Numbered from the stretch's first letter, positions 23,980 through 34,837 are shown. The stretch is DNA of 64,000 bases from JBMOGA01 sp049318625 (GCA_049318625.1 JBMOGA010000016.1:1-64000), one strand, 5' to 3'. Notes: generated by a model from the letters alone, not told the origin. Numbers and translations: made by a program.

Positions 23980-24132
23980 GGCCGCCCGAGCCGGTCGGGC
24001 GTGCGCGGGCGATCCTCTCGGCGCCTATGGGCGGCATTTGAACCGAATTTTCGGCAAATCCGGCCGTCGGATTTCACGGTCGCCTTCGATCTGTCATGAG
24101 ATGATCCCTGTGCGTATCACAGGGAGGGATCT

Positions 24133-24681
24133 ATGCTCTTGGAGCACGTCGATGGCCGGCCGGGAATGGTCGTCACGGGGCAGCCCGCGTGCCGCCCGCT
24201 GCCGCTGCTGATCGTGGCGCTGACGGCGGCCGTCGTGTTGCTATCGGCCGGGTTGATCGCGCTGGGGGAGACCTCGCGGCCGACGTCGCTGCTGTTGGTC
24301 CTGACCGGCGTTGCGGCGACGGCGCTGTTCGTGACGGTGGCCCGCGGGATCGTGGCGACGACCGTCACGATCGCCGACGGCGGGCTGGTGGTTCAGTCCC
24401 GGTTCGACAGCGCAGTCTATGGCTGGACAGAAATCGAGGCGGTGCTGGTGGAGCCGGTCAGCGGGCGCTTCACCGATCCGCGGGCGAGCGCCGAGCCGGA
24501 CGTGGGGCTCGCCGTCGTCCTGCGCGCGCCAAAGGTCCACGCAGCCACGCCCGTCGTGCTGCTGACCCAGCCGGCCGAGCAGGCCGATGCGCTGGCCGAG
24601 ATGGCCGCCCGCATCCGGCGCGCCCACCGGGCGGCATTCGGCGAACGGGTGCCGGCCGGTTTCGCCCGGCGGGCGGGCTAG
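24133..24681 (+). CDS. Membrane protein with PH-like domain, 182 aa
   Basis: Two hydrophobic helices at about residues 24-46 (LPLLIVALTAAVVLLSAGLI) and 52-72 are followed by a soluble beta-rich region (TVTIADGGLVVQSRFDSAVYGWTEIEAV) and a C-terminal helix ending REAARRAG-like basic residues (AFGERVPAGFARRAG). Two membrane helices followed by a strand-rich domain resemble bacterial PH-domain membrane proteins. I do not recognise a specific family. GGGAGG precedes the ATG closely. Probably a monocistronic gene. Confidence 0.7.
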   Translation: MLLEHVDGRPGMVVTGQPACRPLPLLIVALTAAVVLLSAGLIALGETSRPTSLLLVLTGVAATALFVTVARGIVATTVTIADGGLVVQSRFDSAVYGWTEIEAVLVEPVSGRFTDPRASAEPDVGLAVVLRAPKVHAATPVVLLTQPAEQADALAEMAARIRRAHRAAFGERVPAGFARRAG

Positions 24682-24862
24682 CGCGCCCGCCGCGTCTTCC
24701 GGGGAGGAGGCCGCCTTTCGGACCTGGATCAGCGTTTGCCGGTCCCTGCTGGACAGCCGCGCTCGCCTCGCTTAATCCCGCGCAGAGGCATCGGAGGTGC
24801 TCCGATCGCCGGTCGGCCCTGCGCTGTCGGCAGGGTCGTGGTGGACAGCAGCGGAGGCTCGC

Positions 24863-25105
24863 ATGGCGGATGATCCGGTCGTAGCGCAGAAGGGTCCTTA
24901 TCAGGTCGAGCTGCAGGCGGGTAAGGCCTATTTCTGGTGCACGTGCGGGCGCTCCAAGAAGCAGCCTTTCTGCGACGGATCGCACGCCGGCACCGGCCTC
25001 GAGCCGATGCGGTTCCAGGCCGATACGTCGGGCACCTTCAATCTGTGCGGGTGCAAGTCGACCGACGACAAGCCGTTCTGCGACGGCTCGCACAACATCC
25101 TGTAA
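24863..25105 (+). CDS. Tandem CDGSH iron-sulfur protein, 80 aa
   Basis: Two CDGSH motifs are present. The first has Cys26, Cys28, Cys37 and His41 (CTCGRSKKQPFCDGSH); the second has Cys62, Cys64, Cys73 and His77 (CGCKSTDDKPFCDGSH). Each should hold a [2Fe-2S] cluster by three Cys and one His. Two motifs in one chain resemble the CISD3/MiNT type, which is monomeric, not the single-motif dimeric mitoNEET type. The role is probably redox or cluster transfer in the cytoplasm. GGAGG lies six bases before the ATG; an upstream start at 24797 would add a non-conserved leader. Confidence 0.92.
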   Translation: MADDPVVAQKGPYQVELQAGKAYFWCTCGRSKKQPFCDGSHAGTGLEPMRFQADTSGTFNLCGCKSTDDKPFCDGSHNIL

Positions 25106-25267
25106 GAACGTCCGCGCCGGTCCGCTCGGTTCGTTTTGCGTTCGCGAAGATCGCCCTGCAATCCGGTCTCTGCCGGATTGTGATCTGTCCTGCGTCTGCT
25201 AAAGTCGGCCGGGGAGGCGCCCGTCCGATCAGGTTGGGGCGCGGTTGAAAGGGTGGTCGGCCGCACG

Positions 25268-26191
25268 ATGGAATATTTCGTCCAGCAACTCATCAACGGC
25301 GTCACCCTCGGGTCCATCTACGGCTTGATCGCCATCGGTTACACGATGGTCTACGGCATCATCGGCATGGTGAACTTCGCGCACGGCGACGTGTTCATGG
25401 TCGGCGCGTTCATCTCCCTCATCGTCATTCTTCTGCTGGGCGTGACGTCGGCGACGCCGCTGCTGCTGCTGCTGATCGCGCTGCTGCTCGTGCTCGCCCT
25501 CTCGATGGCGCTGACCTCGGTGTGGGGCTGGACGGTGGAGCGGCTGGCCTACCGGCCGCTGCGCGGCTCGTTCCGGCTTGCCCCGCTGATCAGCGCGATC
25601 GGCATGTCGATCGTGCTCGCCAACCTCGTGCAGATCATCCAGGGCGCCCGGGTCAAGCCGATGCCGCCGAAGATCACCGGCGGTTACACGATCATGGACG
25701 GCAACGGCTTCGCCGTGATCCTGTCCAACATCCAGATCCTGATCGTGGTGACGACGGTGGCGCTGATGGTCGCCTTCACGTGGGTGATCGGCCGCACGCC
25801 GCTCGGACGCGCGCAACGGGCCTGCGAGCAGGACCGCACCATGGCGGCGCTGACCGGCGTCAACGTCGACCGGACGATCTCGCTGACGTTCGTGATGGGG
25901 GCCGCGCTGGCGGCGGTCGCGGGGCTTCTCTACCTACTCTACTACGGTGTGATCGATTTCTACATCGGCTTCCTGGCCGGCATCAAAGCGTTCACGGCGG
26001 CGGTGCTGGGCGGGATCGGCTCGCTGCCCGGCGCGATGCTCGGGGGGCTGGTGATCGGGCTCATCGAGACGTTCTGGTCGGCCTATTTCTCGGTCGAGTA
26101 CAAGGACGTCGCCGCCTTCTCGCTGCTCGCCATCGTATTGATCTTCATGCCTTCCGGTCTGCTCGGGCGGCCCGAGATCGAGAAAGTCTGA
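25268..26191 (+). CDS. livH: Branched-chain amino acid ABC permease LivH (operon 1)
   Basis: A 307-residue inner-membrane permease. The start MEYFVQQLINGVTLGSIYGL, then IAIGYTMVYGIIGMVNFAHG, is the standard LivH opening, and the EAA-like segment RTPLGRAQRACEQDRTMAAL and LGGIGSLPGAMLGGLVIGL are also present. About eight hydrophobic helices are visible. It pairs with LivM as the transmembrane core. It is the first gene of livHMGF, DUF6867 and receptor, all on the plus strand with overlaps or tiny gaps. Confidence 0.95.
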   Translation: MEYFVQQLINGVTLGSIYGLIAIGYTMVYGIIGMVNFAHGDVFMVGAFISLIVILLLGVTSATPLLLLLIALLLVLALSMALTSVWGWTVERLAYRPLRGSFRLAPLISAIGMSIVLANLVQIIQGARVKPMPPKITGGYTIMDGNGFAVILSNIQILIVVTTVALMVAFTWVIGRTPLGRAQRACEQDRTMAALTGVNVDRTISLTFVMGAALAAVAGLLYLLYYGVIDFYIGFLAGIKAFTAAVLGGIGSLPGAMLGGLVIGLIETFWSAYFSVEYKDVAAFSLLAIVLIFMPSGLLGRPEIEKV

Positions 26192-26193
26192 CG

Positions 26194-27524
<1,331 letters not shown>

Positions 27525-27528
<4 letters not shown>

Positions 27529-28364
27529 CGGCGGCCGCTGCTATCCTCGAGGTCGAGCATCTGACGATGCGCTTCGGCGGTCTGGTCGCCGTCGACGACG
27601 TGTCGTTCCGTGTCGCGCGCGGCGGCATCACGGCGCTGATCGGGCCGAACGGGGCCGGCAAGACGACCGTGTTCAACTGCATCACCGGCTTCTACAAGCC
27701 GTCGGTCGGGCGGATCGCGCTCACGCGCAGCGACGGCCGCCATTTCCTGCTCGAGCGGCTGGACGACTTCCGCATCAACCGCGATGCGGGCGTGGCGCGG
27801 ACGTTCCAGAACATCCGCCTGTTCGCCGGCATGACCTGCCTCGAGAACCTGATGGTGGCGCAACACAACGTGTTGAACCCGGCATCAGGCTACACCATCG
27901 GCGGCATCTTCGGGCTCGCGAGCTTCCGGGCGGCGGAGAAGGCGGCGATCGAGAAGGCCGCGTGGTGGCTGGACAAGGTGGGACTGACGGCACGGGCGGA
28001 CGATGCGGCGGGAGATCTCTCGTATGGTGACCAGCGCCGCCTCGAGATCGCGCGGGCGATGTGCACCGGACCGGAACTGCTGTGCCTGGACGAGCCGGCG
28101 GCCGGGCTCAATCCGCGCGAGAGCGCCGAACTCAACACGTTGCTCAAGACGATCTGCGCGGAGAGCGGGGTTTCAATCCTGCTGATCGAGCACGACATGG
28201 GCGTGGTGATGGGGGTTTCGGACACCATCGTGGTTCTCGACTACGGCAAGCGGATCGCCGCCGGAACGCCGGAGGAGGTGCGGGCCGACCCGGCGGTGAT
28301 CGCCGCCTATCTCGGCGTGGAGGACGAGGAGGTGGCGCGCGTGGAGCAGGAGATCCTGCAATGA
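27525..28364 (+). CDS. livG: Branched-chain amino acid ABC ATPase LivG (operon 1)
   Basis: A 279-residue ATPase. Walker A is GPNGAGKTT, the Q-loop region is ARTFQNIRLF, and the signature motif is LSYGDQRRLEIARAM (Tyr in place of the usual first Ser+1). Walker B is LLCLDEPAAGLNP and the switch is IEHDMGVVM. It powers uptake with LivF. Overlapping ATGA junctions on both sides show translational coupling. Confidence 0.95.
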
Positions 28365-29092
28365 CCGCCACACTACTCGAGATCCGCGGCGTCGAGACGT
28401 TCTACGGCAAGATCCAGGCGCTCAAGGGCGTCGACGTCGACGTGCGCGCCGGCGAGATCGTGGCGATGATCGGTGCCAACGGCGCCGGCAAATCGACGCT
28501 GATGATGACCATATGCGGCAACCCGCGGGCGCGCGCCGGACGCATCGCGTTCGAGGGTCGCGACATCACCCGCATGCCGACCCACGAGATCATGCATCTC
28601 GGGATCGCCCAGTCGCCCGAGGGGCGCCGCATCTTCCCGCGCATGTCGGTGCTCGAGAACCTGCAAATGGGGTCGCTGCTCAACGCCGATCGCGAGCGCA
28701 CGTTCGACGAGGATCTGGCGCAGGCCTTCAAACTGTTCCCGATCCTCGAACAGCGGATAGGCCAGCGGGCCGGCACCATGTCGGGCGGCGAACAGCAGAT
28801 GCTGGCCATAGCCCGCGCGCTGATGGGGCGGCCCCGGCTGCTGCTGCTGGACGAGCCCTCGCTCGGACTGGCGCCGCTGATCGTCAAGCAGATCTTCACG
28901 GCGATCCGTGACCTCAACCGGGACAAGGGTCTGACGGTGTTCCTGGTCGAGCAGAACGCTTATCACGCGCTCAAGCTCGCTCATCGCGGCTATGTCATGG
29001 TCAATGGTCACATCACGATGTCGGGCACCGGCCAGGAGTTGCTGCACCGCGAGGAAATCCGGGCGGCCTATCTCGAGGGAGGGGCGCACTGA
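28361..29092 (+). CDS. livF: Branched-chain amino acid ABC ATPase LivF (operon 1)
   Basis: A 243-residue ATPase, the shorter Liv ATPase. Walker A is GANGAGKST, the LivF-specific phrase is IAQSPEGRRIFPRMSVLENL, and the signature is MSGGEQQMLAIARALM. Walker B is LLLLDEPSLGLAP and the switch region is VEQNAYHAL (His displaced, as usual for LivF). Coupled to livG by ATGA and to the next gene by TGATG. Confidence 0.95.
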   Translation: MTATLLEIRGVETFYGKIQALKGVDVDVRAGEIVAMIGANGAGKSTLMMTICGNPRARAGRIAFEGRDITRMPTHEIMHLGIAQSPEGRRIFPRMSVLENLQMGSLLNADRERTFDEDLAQAFKLFPILEQRIGQRAGTMSGGEQQMLAIARALMGRPRLLLLDEPSLGLAPLIVKQIFTAIRDLNRDKGLTVFLVEQNAYHALKLAHRGYVMVNGHITMSGTGQELLHREEIRAAYLEGGAH

Positions 29093-29430
29093 TGGGCTTG
29101 CTTTGGGAAGAGTCCGCGGTGGCGTTCGCGGTCATTACGGTGCTGTTGTGCGGTGGCGCCGCTTGGATGACGGGACAGGCGCTGGCGCGGACATGGCGGG
29201 AACTGCCACTCGTGCTCTTCTACATGGCTCTGCTCGGCGCCGTTTCGCGGTTTTTCCACTGGGGGCTCGCTGGAGGGTCGCTGCTGTCGGTCCACTACTA
29301 CCTCACCGACACCGCCGTGCTGATGCTCATCGCCGCGGTATCCTGGCGACTGGCACGGACAACCCTGATGGTGTCTCAGTATCCGTGGTTGTACCGGCGG
29401 ACCGGCCCGCTGTCCTGGACGGATCGCTGA
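29092..29430 (+). CDS. DUF6867-like membrane protein in liv operon
   Basis: A 112-residue protein with three hydrophobic segments: residues about 10-28, 40-58 and 70-86 (TDTAVLMLIAAVSWRLA). The phrases AAWMTGQALARTW, FFHWGLAGGSLLSVHYYLTD and YPWLYRRTGPLSW agree with the small DUF6867 proteins of Alphaproteobacteria that sit in liv operons. Its start overlaps the livF stop by one base (TGATG), so it is expressed with the transporter. Function unknown; an accessory subunit or assembly factor is plausible. Confidence 0.75.
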   Translation: MGLLWEESAVAFAVITVLLCGGAAWMTGQALARTWRELPLVLFYMALLGAVSRFFHWGLAGGSLLSVHYYLTDTAVLMLIAAVSWRLARTTLMVSQYPWLYRRTGPLSWTDR

Positions 29431-29565
29431 TCGTCCAAGGTCCCGTTCTTTCTCGGGTTCGGCGAATTTTCCTCCCGACAACGCCGCAATTGTCATGCTA
29501 GCGTCGTGGTTCTCCAGATGCCTCCGGCGGAGGGCTGGGGTGTCGAATGTGAGGAGGAGTTTGGC

Positions 29566-30666
29566 ATGAATAAATTCGTAGTGGCGGCCGCTCTGGCCGT
29601 CGGGTTGTCCGGAACGGCCTACGCGCAGGGCGAGATCCCGATCGCGACGATCGGGCCGATGACCGGTCAGTATGCTTCGTTCGGTGCGCAGATGAAGGCC
29701 GGTGCCGAGCAGGCCGTGGCCGACATCAATGCGGCGGGCGGCGTGAACGGCAAGAAGCTGCGCCTGATCGTCGAGGACGATGCCTGCGATCCCAAGCAGG
29801 CGGTGGCTGGTGCAGGCAAGCTGGCCAGCCAGAAGGTCAAGCTGGTGGCCGGGCACTATTGCTCGGGTTCGTCGATCCCGTCGTCCAAGGTGTACGCCGA
29901 GGAAGGCATCATCCAGATCTCGCCGGCTTCGACCAATCCCAAGCTGACCGACGAGCGCGCGGGTCCGAACGTGTTCCGCGTCGTCGGCCGCGACGATCAG
30001 CAGGGCGAGGTTGCCGGCAAGTACCTGGCCGCCAAGTTCAAGGGCAAGAAGATCGCCATCCTTCATGACAAGTCGGCCTATGGCAAAGGTCTCGCCGACG
30101 AGACCAAGAAGGCCATGAATGCCGCCGGTCTGAAGGAGGCCATGTACGAGGCCTATACGGCAGGCGAAAAGGACTACAGCGCCGTCGTCTCGAAGCTCAA
30201 GGGTTCCGCGGTCGACGTCGTCTACGTCGGCGGCTACCACACGGAAGCCGGTCTGATCGTGCGCCAGATGCGCGAGCAGGGCCTCAAGGCACAGCTGATC
30301 TCGGGTGACGCACTCGTCACGCAGGAGTTCTGGCAGATCACGGGCGCTGCCGGCGAAGGCACGCTCATGACCTTCCCGCCGGACCCGCGCAAGAACCCGG
30401 CCGCGGCGGCCACCGTCGGCAAGTTCAAGGCGAAGAACATCGATCCGGAAGGCTACGTTCTCTACACCTACGCCGCCGTTCAGGTTTGGGCGCAGGCTGC
30501 CGCGGCGGCCAAGTCCGAAGATGCGAAGGCGGTTCAGGCCAAGATGGCTGCCACGACCTTCAAGACGGTCGTCGGCGACATCAAGTTCGACAAGAAGGGC
30601 GACCTGACGAAGAACGATTTCATCTTCTACGTCTGGAAGAACGGCAAGTACGAAGAGCTCAAGTAA
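29566..30666 (+). CDS. livK: Branched-chain amino acid ABC receptor (operon 1)
   Basis: A 366-residue periplasmic binding protein of the LivJ/LivK type. The signal peptide is MNKFVVAAALAVGLSGTAYA, cut before QGEIPIA. The mature protein begins with the family strand IATIGPMTGQYASFGAQM and has LVAGHYCSGSSIPSSKVY and FRVVGRDDQQGEVAGKYLA, the Ser-containing ligand-binding loops of this family. GAGGAGGAG gives a strong ribosome site. It follows the permease and ATPase genes after 135 bp and is closed by a strong terminator. Confidence 0.93.
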   Translation: MNKFVVAAALAVGLSGTAYAQGEIPIATIGPMTGQYASFGAQMKAGAEQAVADINAAGGVNGKKLRLIVEDDACDPKQAVAGAGKLASQKVKLVAGHYCSGSSIPSSKVYAEEGIIQISPASTNPKLTDERAGPNVFRVVGRDDQQGEVAGKYLAAKFKGKKIAILHDKSAYGKGLADETKKAMNAAGLKEAMYEAYTAGEKDYSAVVSKLKGSAVDVVYVGGYHTEAGLIVRQMREQGLKAQLISGDALVTQEFWQITGAAGEGTLMTFPPDPRKNPAAAATVGKFKAKNIDPEGYVLYTYAAVQVWAQAAAAAKSEDAKAVQAKMAATTFKTVVGDIKFDKKGDLTKNDFIFYVWKNGKYEELK

Positions 30667-30690
30667 GCACGTCTGCCCTTGGAACGACGA

Positions 30691-30719
30691 AGGCCCGCAC
30701 GCAAGTGCGGGCCTTTTTG
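30691..30719 (+). terminator. Rho-independent terminator of liv operon 1
   Basis: A nine-base-pair stem GGCCCGCAC/GTGCGGGCC with a GCAA loop (30692-30713) is followed by TTTTTG. It lies 25 bp after the receptor stop codon. Confidence 0.93.
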
Positions 30720-30754
30720 TTGCCGGTCGCGCAAAGCGGGGCGGCTGGCGATGC

Positions 30755-30946
30755 TCAGCGCCCCTGGGACAGGGCCGCGCACTCGCTGACGATCTGGCGG
30801 TGTTGGCGTTTCAGCTCTTCGGGAACCGGGGTGCCGGCGGTGCGGTAGGCCTCGAATTCCTTCTGGAGGCGCGCGAACGTCTGGCGCGGATCCTCGCTGT
30901 CCGGAAACTCGGGCCACACGGCAGAGATCGGTGACTTCTGACCCAT
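30755..30946 (-). CDS. Small hypothetical protein, 63 aa
   Basis: The ATG giving MGQKSPISAVWPEF has AGGAG six bases ahead. The product is hydrophilic and helical (DPRQTFARLQKEFEAY, then PEELKRQHRQIVSECAALSQGR) with no membrane segment. I do not know a family for it. It is convergent with liv operon 1 and transcribed alone; a longer upstream frame (to 31036) has poor coding character. Confidence 0.65.
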   Translation of the reverse strand: MGQKSPISAVWPEFPDSEDPRQTFARLQKEFEAYRTAGTPVPEELKRQHRQIVSECAALSQGR

Positions 30947-31156
30947 AGCATTTCTCCTCTTTGCGGCCGGGTGCGCACGTCGGCGCTGGGTTGCGCTTCG
31001 GATCCCGGACCTGTTCTGGCGGCGTGCTCCACACACCGGCCCTGATGGTTCATGTATGTGCGATTATCTGGCGATCAAGGTGTCGGCGGACGCATGCCCT
31101 TCAAGGTTTGTTACCGCTAATGTCCTGCGCGCAGGGCGTGCGGCAAGGGAGACGCG

Positions 31157-32860
31157 TCACGCGTGCTCGGCGCGGAGTTCCTTCTTGGAGAGTTTGCCGA
31201 TCATGGTCTTCGGCAGGGAATCACGGAACTCGATGGCGGCGGGCAACTCGTGCGGCGACAACTTCGGCGTGACGTGGGAGAGGATGGCGGCCGGTTCGGC
31301 GTCGCAACCGGCCCGCAGCTTGACGAAGGCCTTGGGCGCTTCGCCCCGGTAGGGATCGGGGATGCCGATCACGGTCACCTCCTCGACGGCGGGATGCGTG
31401 TAGATCGCCTCCTCGATGCGGCGGGGGTAGACCTTGTAGCCGGACGAGATGATGAGGTCCTTGATGCGGTCCTCGATGTAGATGTAGCCGTCGGCGTCCA
31501 TGCGCGCGACGTCGCCGGTGCGGAAGTAGGGGCCGACGAACTGGCGGGCCGTCTCCTCGGGCTTCAGCCAGTATCCCTTCATCACCTGCGGTCCGGCGAT
31601 GCAGATCTCGCCCTTCTCGCCGATCGGCACTTCCCGGTTCGGATCCGCCAGGTCGCGCAGCGAGATTTGCGTGGCCGGCAGCGGCAGACCGATGGAGCCC
31701 GCGCGGTAGGGGCCGTCGAGCGGGCTGCTGGTGGCAACGGGCGACGTCTCGGACAGGCCGTAGCCTTCGATGATGATGCAACCTGTCAGGGTTTCGAAGC
31801 GGGTCTTGATCTCGAGGGGGAGTGGCGCGCCGCCGGACAGGCAGAGCCGCAGCGAGGAGAGATCGTGGTCGGCGAGCTTGGCATGATTGACGATGGCGCC
31901 GAAGAGAGTGGGGACGCCCGGCATTACGGTCGGCTTGGCGCGGTCGATCAAGGCGAGGCAATCGTCGAGATTGAAACGGGGCATGACCACGATCTCGGCG
32001 GCCTTGGCGATGGCGAGGTTCATCACCACGGTCATCGCGAACACGTGGAAGAAGGGCAGCACGCCCATCACGCGCTCTTCGCCCATCGCCAGATCGGGGG
32101 CCCAGGCGGCGACCTGCTGGACGTTGATGTAGCAATTGGCGTGGGTGAGCATCGCCCCTTTCGGCGTGCCGGTGGTGCCCCCGGTGTACTGGAGGACTGC
32201 GATATCGCTCTCCGGGTCGATGGCGGCGGCGACATAGGGCGCGGCGAGGGGGGCCAGATGGTGCGCGAGCACCAGCTTGTGGGCTTGGTCGGACAACTCG
32301 GGGTCGACCAGCTCGTGGCGGCGAAACAGCCGGAACAGGATCGACTTGGCGGTCGGCAGGTGGGAGGTGAACGAGGCCACGACGGCGCGCGGCAGCACGC
32401 CCTGGGCCAGGAGCGCCTCGACCTTGGTGAACAACACCCTGAGGTCGAGCGTGACCATCAGGTCGGTCTTGCTATCGGTCACCTGGTAGGCCAGTTCCTC
32501 GACAGCATAGAGGGGGTTGTAATTGACGACAGTCGCTCCAGTCTTGAGCGTCGCAAAATAGAACACGATGAAGGTGGGGCAGTTCGGCAGGAACAGGCCG
32601 ACCCGGCTTCCTTTGCCGATTCCGAGCGCCGACAGGCCGGCAGCGACCCGGTCAACCTCGCGGCCGATCTCGCCATAGGTCGTGGCTCGGCCGAGGAAGA
32701 GTGTGCAGATGCGGTCGGGAAACCCCGCCACGCTCTGGTCGAGGAGATCGAAGAGGGGGGCGGGCTTGAACTGCTGGTTCCAGCGCACCCGCTCGGGGTA
32801 GGCCGAAAGCCAAGGATGGGGGTGGTCGCCTGCCACGGGCCTGTTGATTTCGGTGGTCAT
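31157..32860 (-). CDS. Long-chain acyl-CoA ligase, FadD-type
   Basis: A 567-residue adenylate-forming enzyme, the length of FadD. The AMP loop is YTGGTTGTPKGAM, with the family sequences GYGLSETSPVA, GDVARMDADGYIYIEDR, SSGYKVYPRRIEE and the catalytic-Lys end PKTMIGKLSKKELR. It activates fatty acids to acyl-CoA, feeding the fadE/fadB/fadA block located 8-15 kb away. CAGGAG precedes the ATG. Substrate length is not determinable from sequence. Confidence 0.92.
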   Translation of the reverse strand: MTTEINRPVAGDHPHPWLSAYPERVRWNQQFKPAPLFDLLDQSVAGFPDRICTLFLGRATTYGEIGREVDRVAAGLSALGIGKGSRVGLFLPNCPTFIVFYFATLKTGATVVNYNPLYAVEELAYQVTDSKTDLMVTLDLRVLFTKVEALLAQGVLPRAVVASFTSHLPTAKSILFRLFRRHELVDPELSDQAHKLVLAHHLAPLAAPYVAAAIDPESDIAVLQYTGGTTGTPKGAMLTHANCYINVQQVAAWAPDLAMGEERVMGVLPFFHVFAMTVVMNLAIAKAAEIVVMPRFNLDDCLALIDRAKPTVMPGVPTLFGAIVNHAKLADHDLSSLRLCLSGGAPLPLEIKTRFETLTGCIIIEGYGLSETSPVATSSPLDGPYRAGSIGLPLPATQISLRDLADPNREVPIGEKGEICIAGPQVMKGYWLKPEETARQFVGPYFRTGDVARMDADGYIYIEDRIKDLIISSGYKVYPRRIEEAIYTHPAVEEVTVIGIPDPYRGEAPKAFVKLRAGCDAEPAAILSHVTPKLSPHELPAAIEFRDSLPKTMIGKLSKKELRAEHA

Positions 32861-33239
32861 CGCGGTCTCCTGGAGCCGACCTCCCGTTTTTTCTCCAGAA
32901 TGCAGGCACTATCCTCAACGCCGCATTAAGGGCGTTGTCATGTCATGGAGTGCTGCAGCGCAGCATCCGGCGCTCGGGCTCTTGAGGAGAACAACTTTCG
33001 CCGCTATTGGCATGCCGACGCTTCGCAGCCGGTCTGTCCGACTGGGAACGAAATTCGCCGCTGAGCCCGGCACGGTTCTTGCTCACCACTCTTCATACGG
33101 TCGGCTGGACGAGCAGGGGAATTGGGTCTATGTGACTGGGCTGCGCGTTCGCAGACCGTTCCTGGGCTTGCTGGCTGGTTAACGACTTTGTCACTGGAAG
33201 ACAGCTAGAGGCCTGCGTTCGCAGGATGGGAGTACGACA
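32861..33239. promoter_or_regulatory. Divergent gap between fadD-type and ACP genes
   Basis: This 379-bp gap should carry both promoters. An inverted repeat CAACGCC-N8-GGCGTTG lies at 32916-32937, 56-77 bp upstream of the ligase start, and could be an operator. A frame from about 32940 to 33182 is open but lacks family features and is not called. Nothing else is evident. Confidence 0.35.
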
Positions 33240-33515
33240 ATGGACGACGTGGCGACCAAGATCATCGACATCCTCAAGAAGCACATGAAAGAGCCGCGGG
33301 ACGACATCGGTCTGTCGACACCCCTGACGGATCTGAAGATCGAGTCGCTCGACCTCGCGATGATCGTGTTCGACATCGAGGATACTTTCGGCATCGAGAT
33401 TCCCTACAACGCCAACGAAGAAGCCGGTGATTTCAAGACCGTGGGCTCCGTCGTGCAGCGCGTCAGCGATCTGATGTCTCAGTCGGGCACGGGCGCCGCA
33501 ACGGCCAAGGCCTGA
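33240..33515 (+). CDS. Acyl carrier protein (paired with ketosynthase)
   Basis: A 91-residue ACP. The phosphopantetheine attachment is Ser36 in LKIESLDLAMIVFDIEDTFGIEI; the usual Asp before Ser is Glu here, a known tolerated change in specialised ACPs. Acidic helices and the FKTVGSVVQRV segment complete the fold. It is followed 55 bp later by a ketosynthase, and no fabD/fabG/fabH are nearby, so it is not the housekeeping AcpP. The pair is reminiscent of NodF/NodE. An ACP for a specialised fatty acyl product is inferred. Confidence 0.88.
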   Translation: MDDVATKIIDILKKHMKEPRDDIGLSTPLTDLKIESLDLAMIVFDIEDTFGIEIPYNANEEAGDFKTVGSVVQRVSDLMSQSGTGAATAKA

Positions 33516-33570
33516 GCGAACGCAACTGTCCGCGCGCGATCGGCAGCGGCTCTAGAGCAGGACCAGGGCA

Positions 33571-34815
33571 ATGGCATCTACGAACGGCGCTCGCCGGGTC
33601 GTTGTGACGGGCATGGGCGTCGTCACCCCGATCGGCCAGAACGTGAACGACTTCTGGGCCGGGCTGCGCTCCGGGCGTAACGGTGTGAGCGCGCTCGGCG
33701 GATTTCCGCTCGAGGATCTCAAGATCCTGATTGCGGCGCAGATCCACGATTTCGATCCGCGGGCCCGGCTGCGCGGTTCAAAACGGGACAAGCTGATCAC
33801 CCAAGCCGATCGCTACTCGTGGTTCGCCGCTGCGGCAGCCGAAGAGGCGACGCGGATGTCGGGTCTCGAGTTCCCGATCGCCGATCCCTATCGTTCGGCC
33901 TGCATCATCGGCTCGGGCGCCGGCGGGCTGGTGACCTTCGAGAATTCCTACCGGGCGCTGTTCCTCGAGAAAAAGCGCGCGACCCATCCTTTGACGCTGC
34001 TGCGCATCATCGGTTCGTCGGCGTCGGCGCACGTCGGCATCGAATACGGCATCAAGGGTCCGACGTTCGCGACCTGCAGCGCCTGCTCGACGGCGACCCA
34101 CGCGCTCGGCATCGCCCGCGACTACATCAAGCACGGGGTCGTCGACGTGGCGATCGCGGGTGCGTCGGAGTCGGTGATCAACTACGGGACCATGAAGGCC
34201 TGGCAGGCCCTGCACGTGCTGTCGCCGGAAGGCTGCTTCCCGTTCGCCAAGAAGCGGAACGGCACGGTGCTGGCCGAAGGCGCCGGTATCCTGCTGCTGG
34301 AGGAATACGAGCACGCCAAGGCGCGGGGCGCGAAGATCCTGGCGGAACTGGTCGGCTACGGCATGACGTCGGACTCCAAGGACATGGTCAATCCCGACAT
34401 CGAGGGGCCGCGCGAGGCCATGCGGCTCGCCCTCGAGGATGCCCGGCTCGCGCCGTCGAGCATCGACTACCTGAACGCCCACGGGACCGCGACCACGCTC
34501 AACGATCTCAACGAGACGAACGCCATCAAGGACGTGTTCGGCAAGCACGCCTACAATCTGGCCATCTCGTCGACCAAGTCGGCGCACGGCCACCCGCTCG
34601 GGGCCGGTGGCGGCATCGAGGCGGTGGCGTGCATCAAGGCGATCGAGGACGGTTGGGTGCCCCCGACGCTCGGACTCGACGAGGCGGGCGACGGCTGCGA
34701 TCTGGACTACATTCCGAACGTCGGCCGCAACAAGCCGGTGCAGTACACCATGTCCAACTCGTTCGCGTTCGGCGGGCTCAATGCCGTGGTGATCTTCGGC
34801 GCGCCGCCGGCCTGA
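33571..34815 (+). CDS. Beta-ketoacyl-ACP synthase, FabF/NodE-like
   Basis: A 414-residue condensing enzyme. The nucleophile is Cys172 in TCSACSTATHALG (a second Cys169 lies three residues before). The catalytic His304 is in NAHGTATTLND, with Lys336 and His341 in STKSAHGHPLGAGG, and the C-terminal Phe gate SNSFAFGGLNAV. It extends an acyl chain on an ACP by decarboxylative condensation. The gene follows a dedicated ACP gene and precedes a cyclophilin-like gene. The first motif differs from standard FabF (ACATG) and suggests a specialised clade. Confidence 0.92.
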   Translation: MASTNGARRVVVTGMGVVTPIGQNVNDFWAGLRSGRNGVSALGGFPLEDLKILIAAQIHDFDPRARLRGSKRDKLITQADRYSWFAAAAAEEATRMSGLEFPIADPYRSACIIGSGAGGLVTFENSYRALFLEKKRATHPLTLLRIIGSSASAHVGIEYGIKGPTFATCSACSTATHALGIARDYIKHGVVDVAIAGASESVINYGTMKAWQALHVLSPEGCFPFAKKRNGTVLAEGAGILLLEEYEHAKARGAKILAELVGYGMTSDSKDMVNPDIEGPREAMRLALEDARLAPSSIDYLNAHGTATTLNDLNETNAIKDVFGKHAYNLAISSTKSAHGHPLGAGGGIEAVACIKAIEDGWVPPTLGLDEAGDGCDLDYIPNVGRNKPVQYTMSNSFAFGGLNAVVIFGAPPA

Positions 34816-34837
34816 CGGCACCCGGTCGGGGAGCTTC

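Noticed and set aside
32940..33182. Possible 80-codon gene upstream of the ACP gene
   Set aside because: No ribosome site of note, no recognisable motif, and it occupies the only space available for the promoters.
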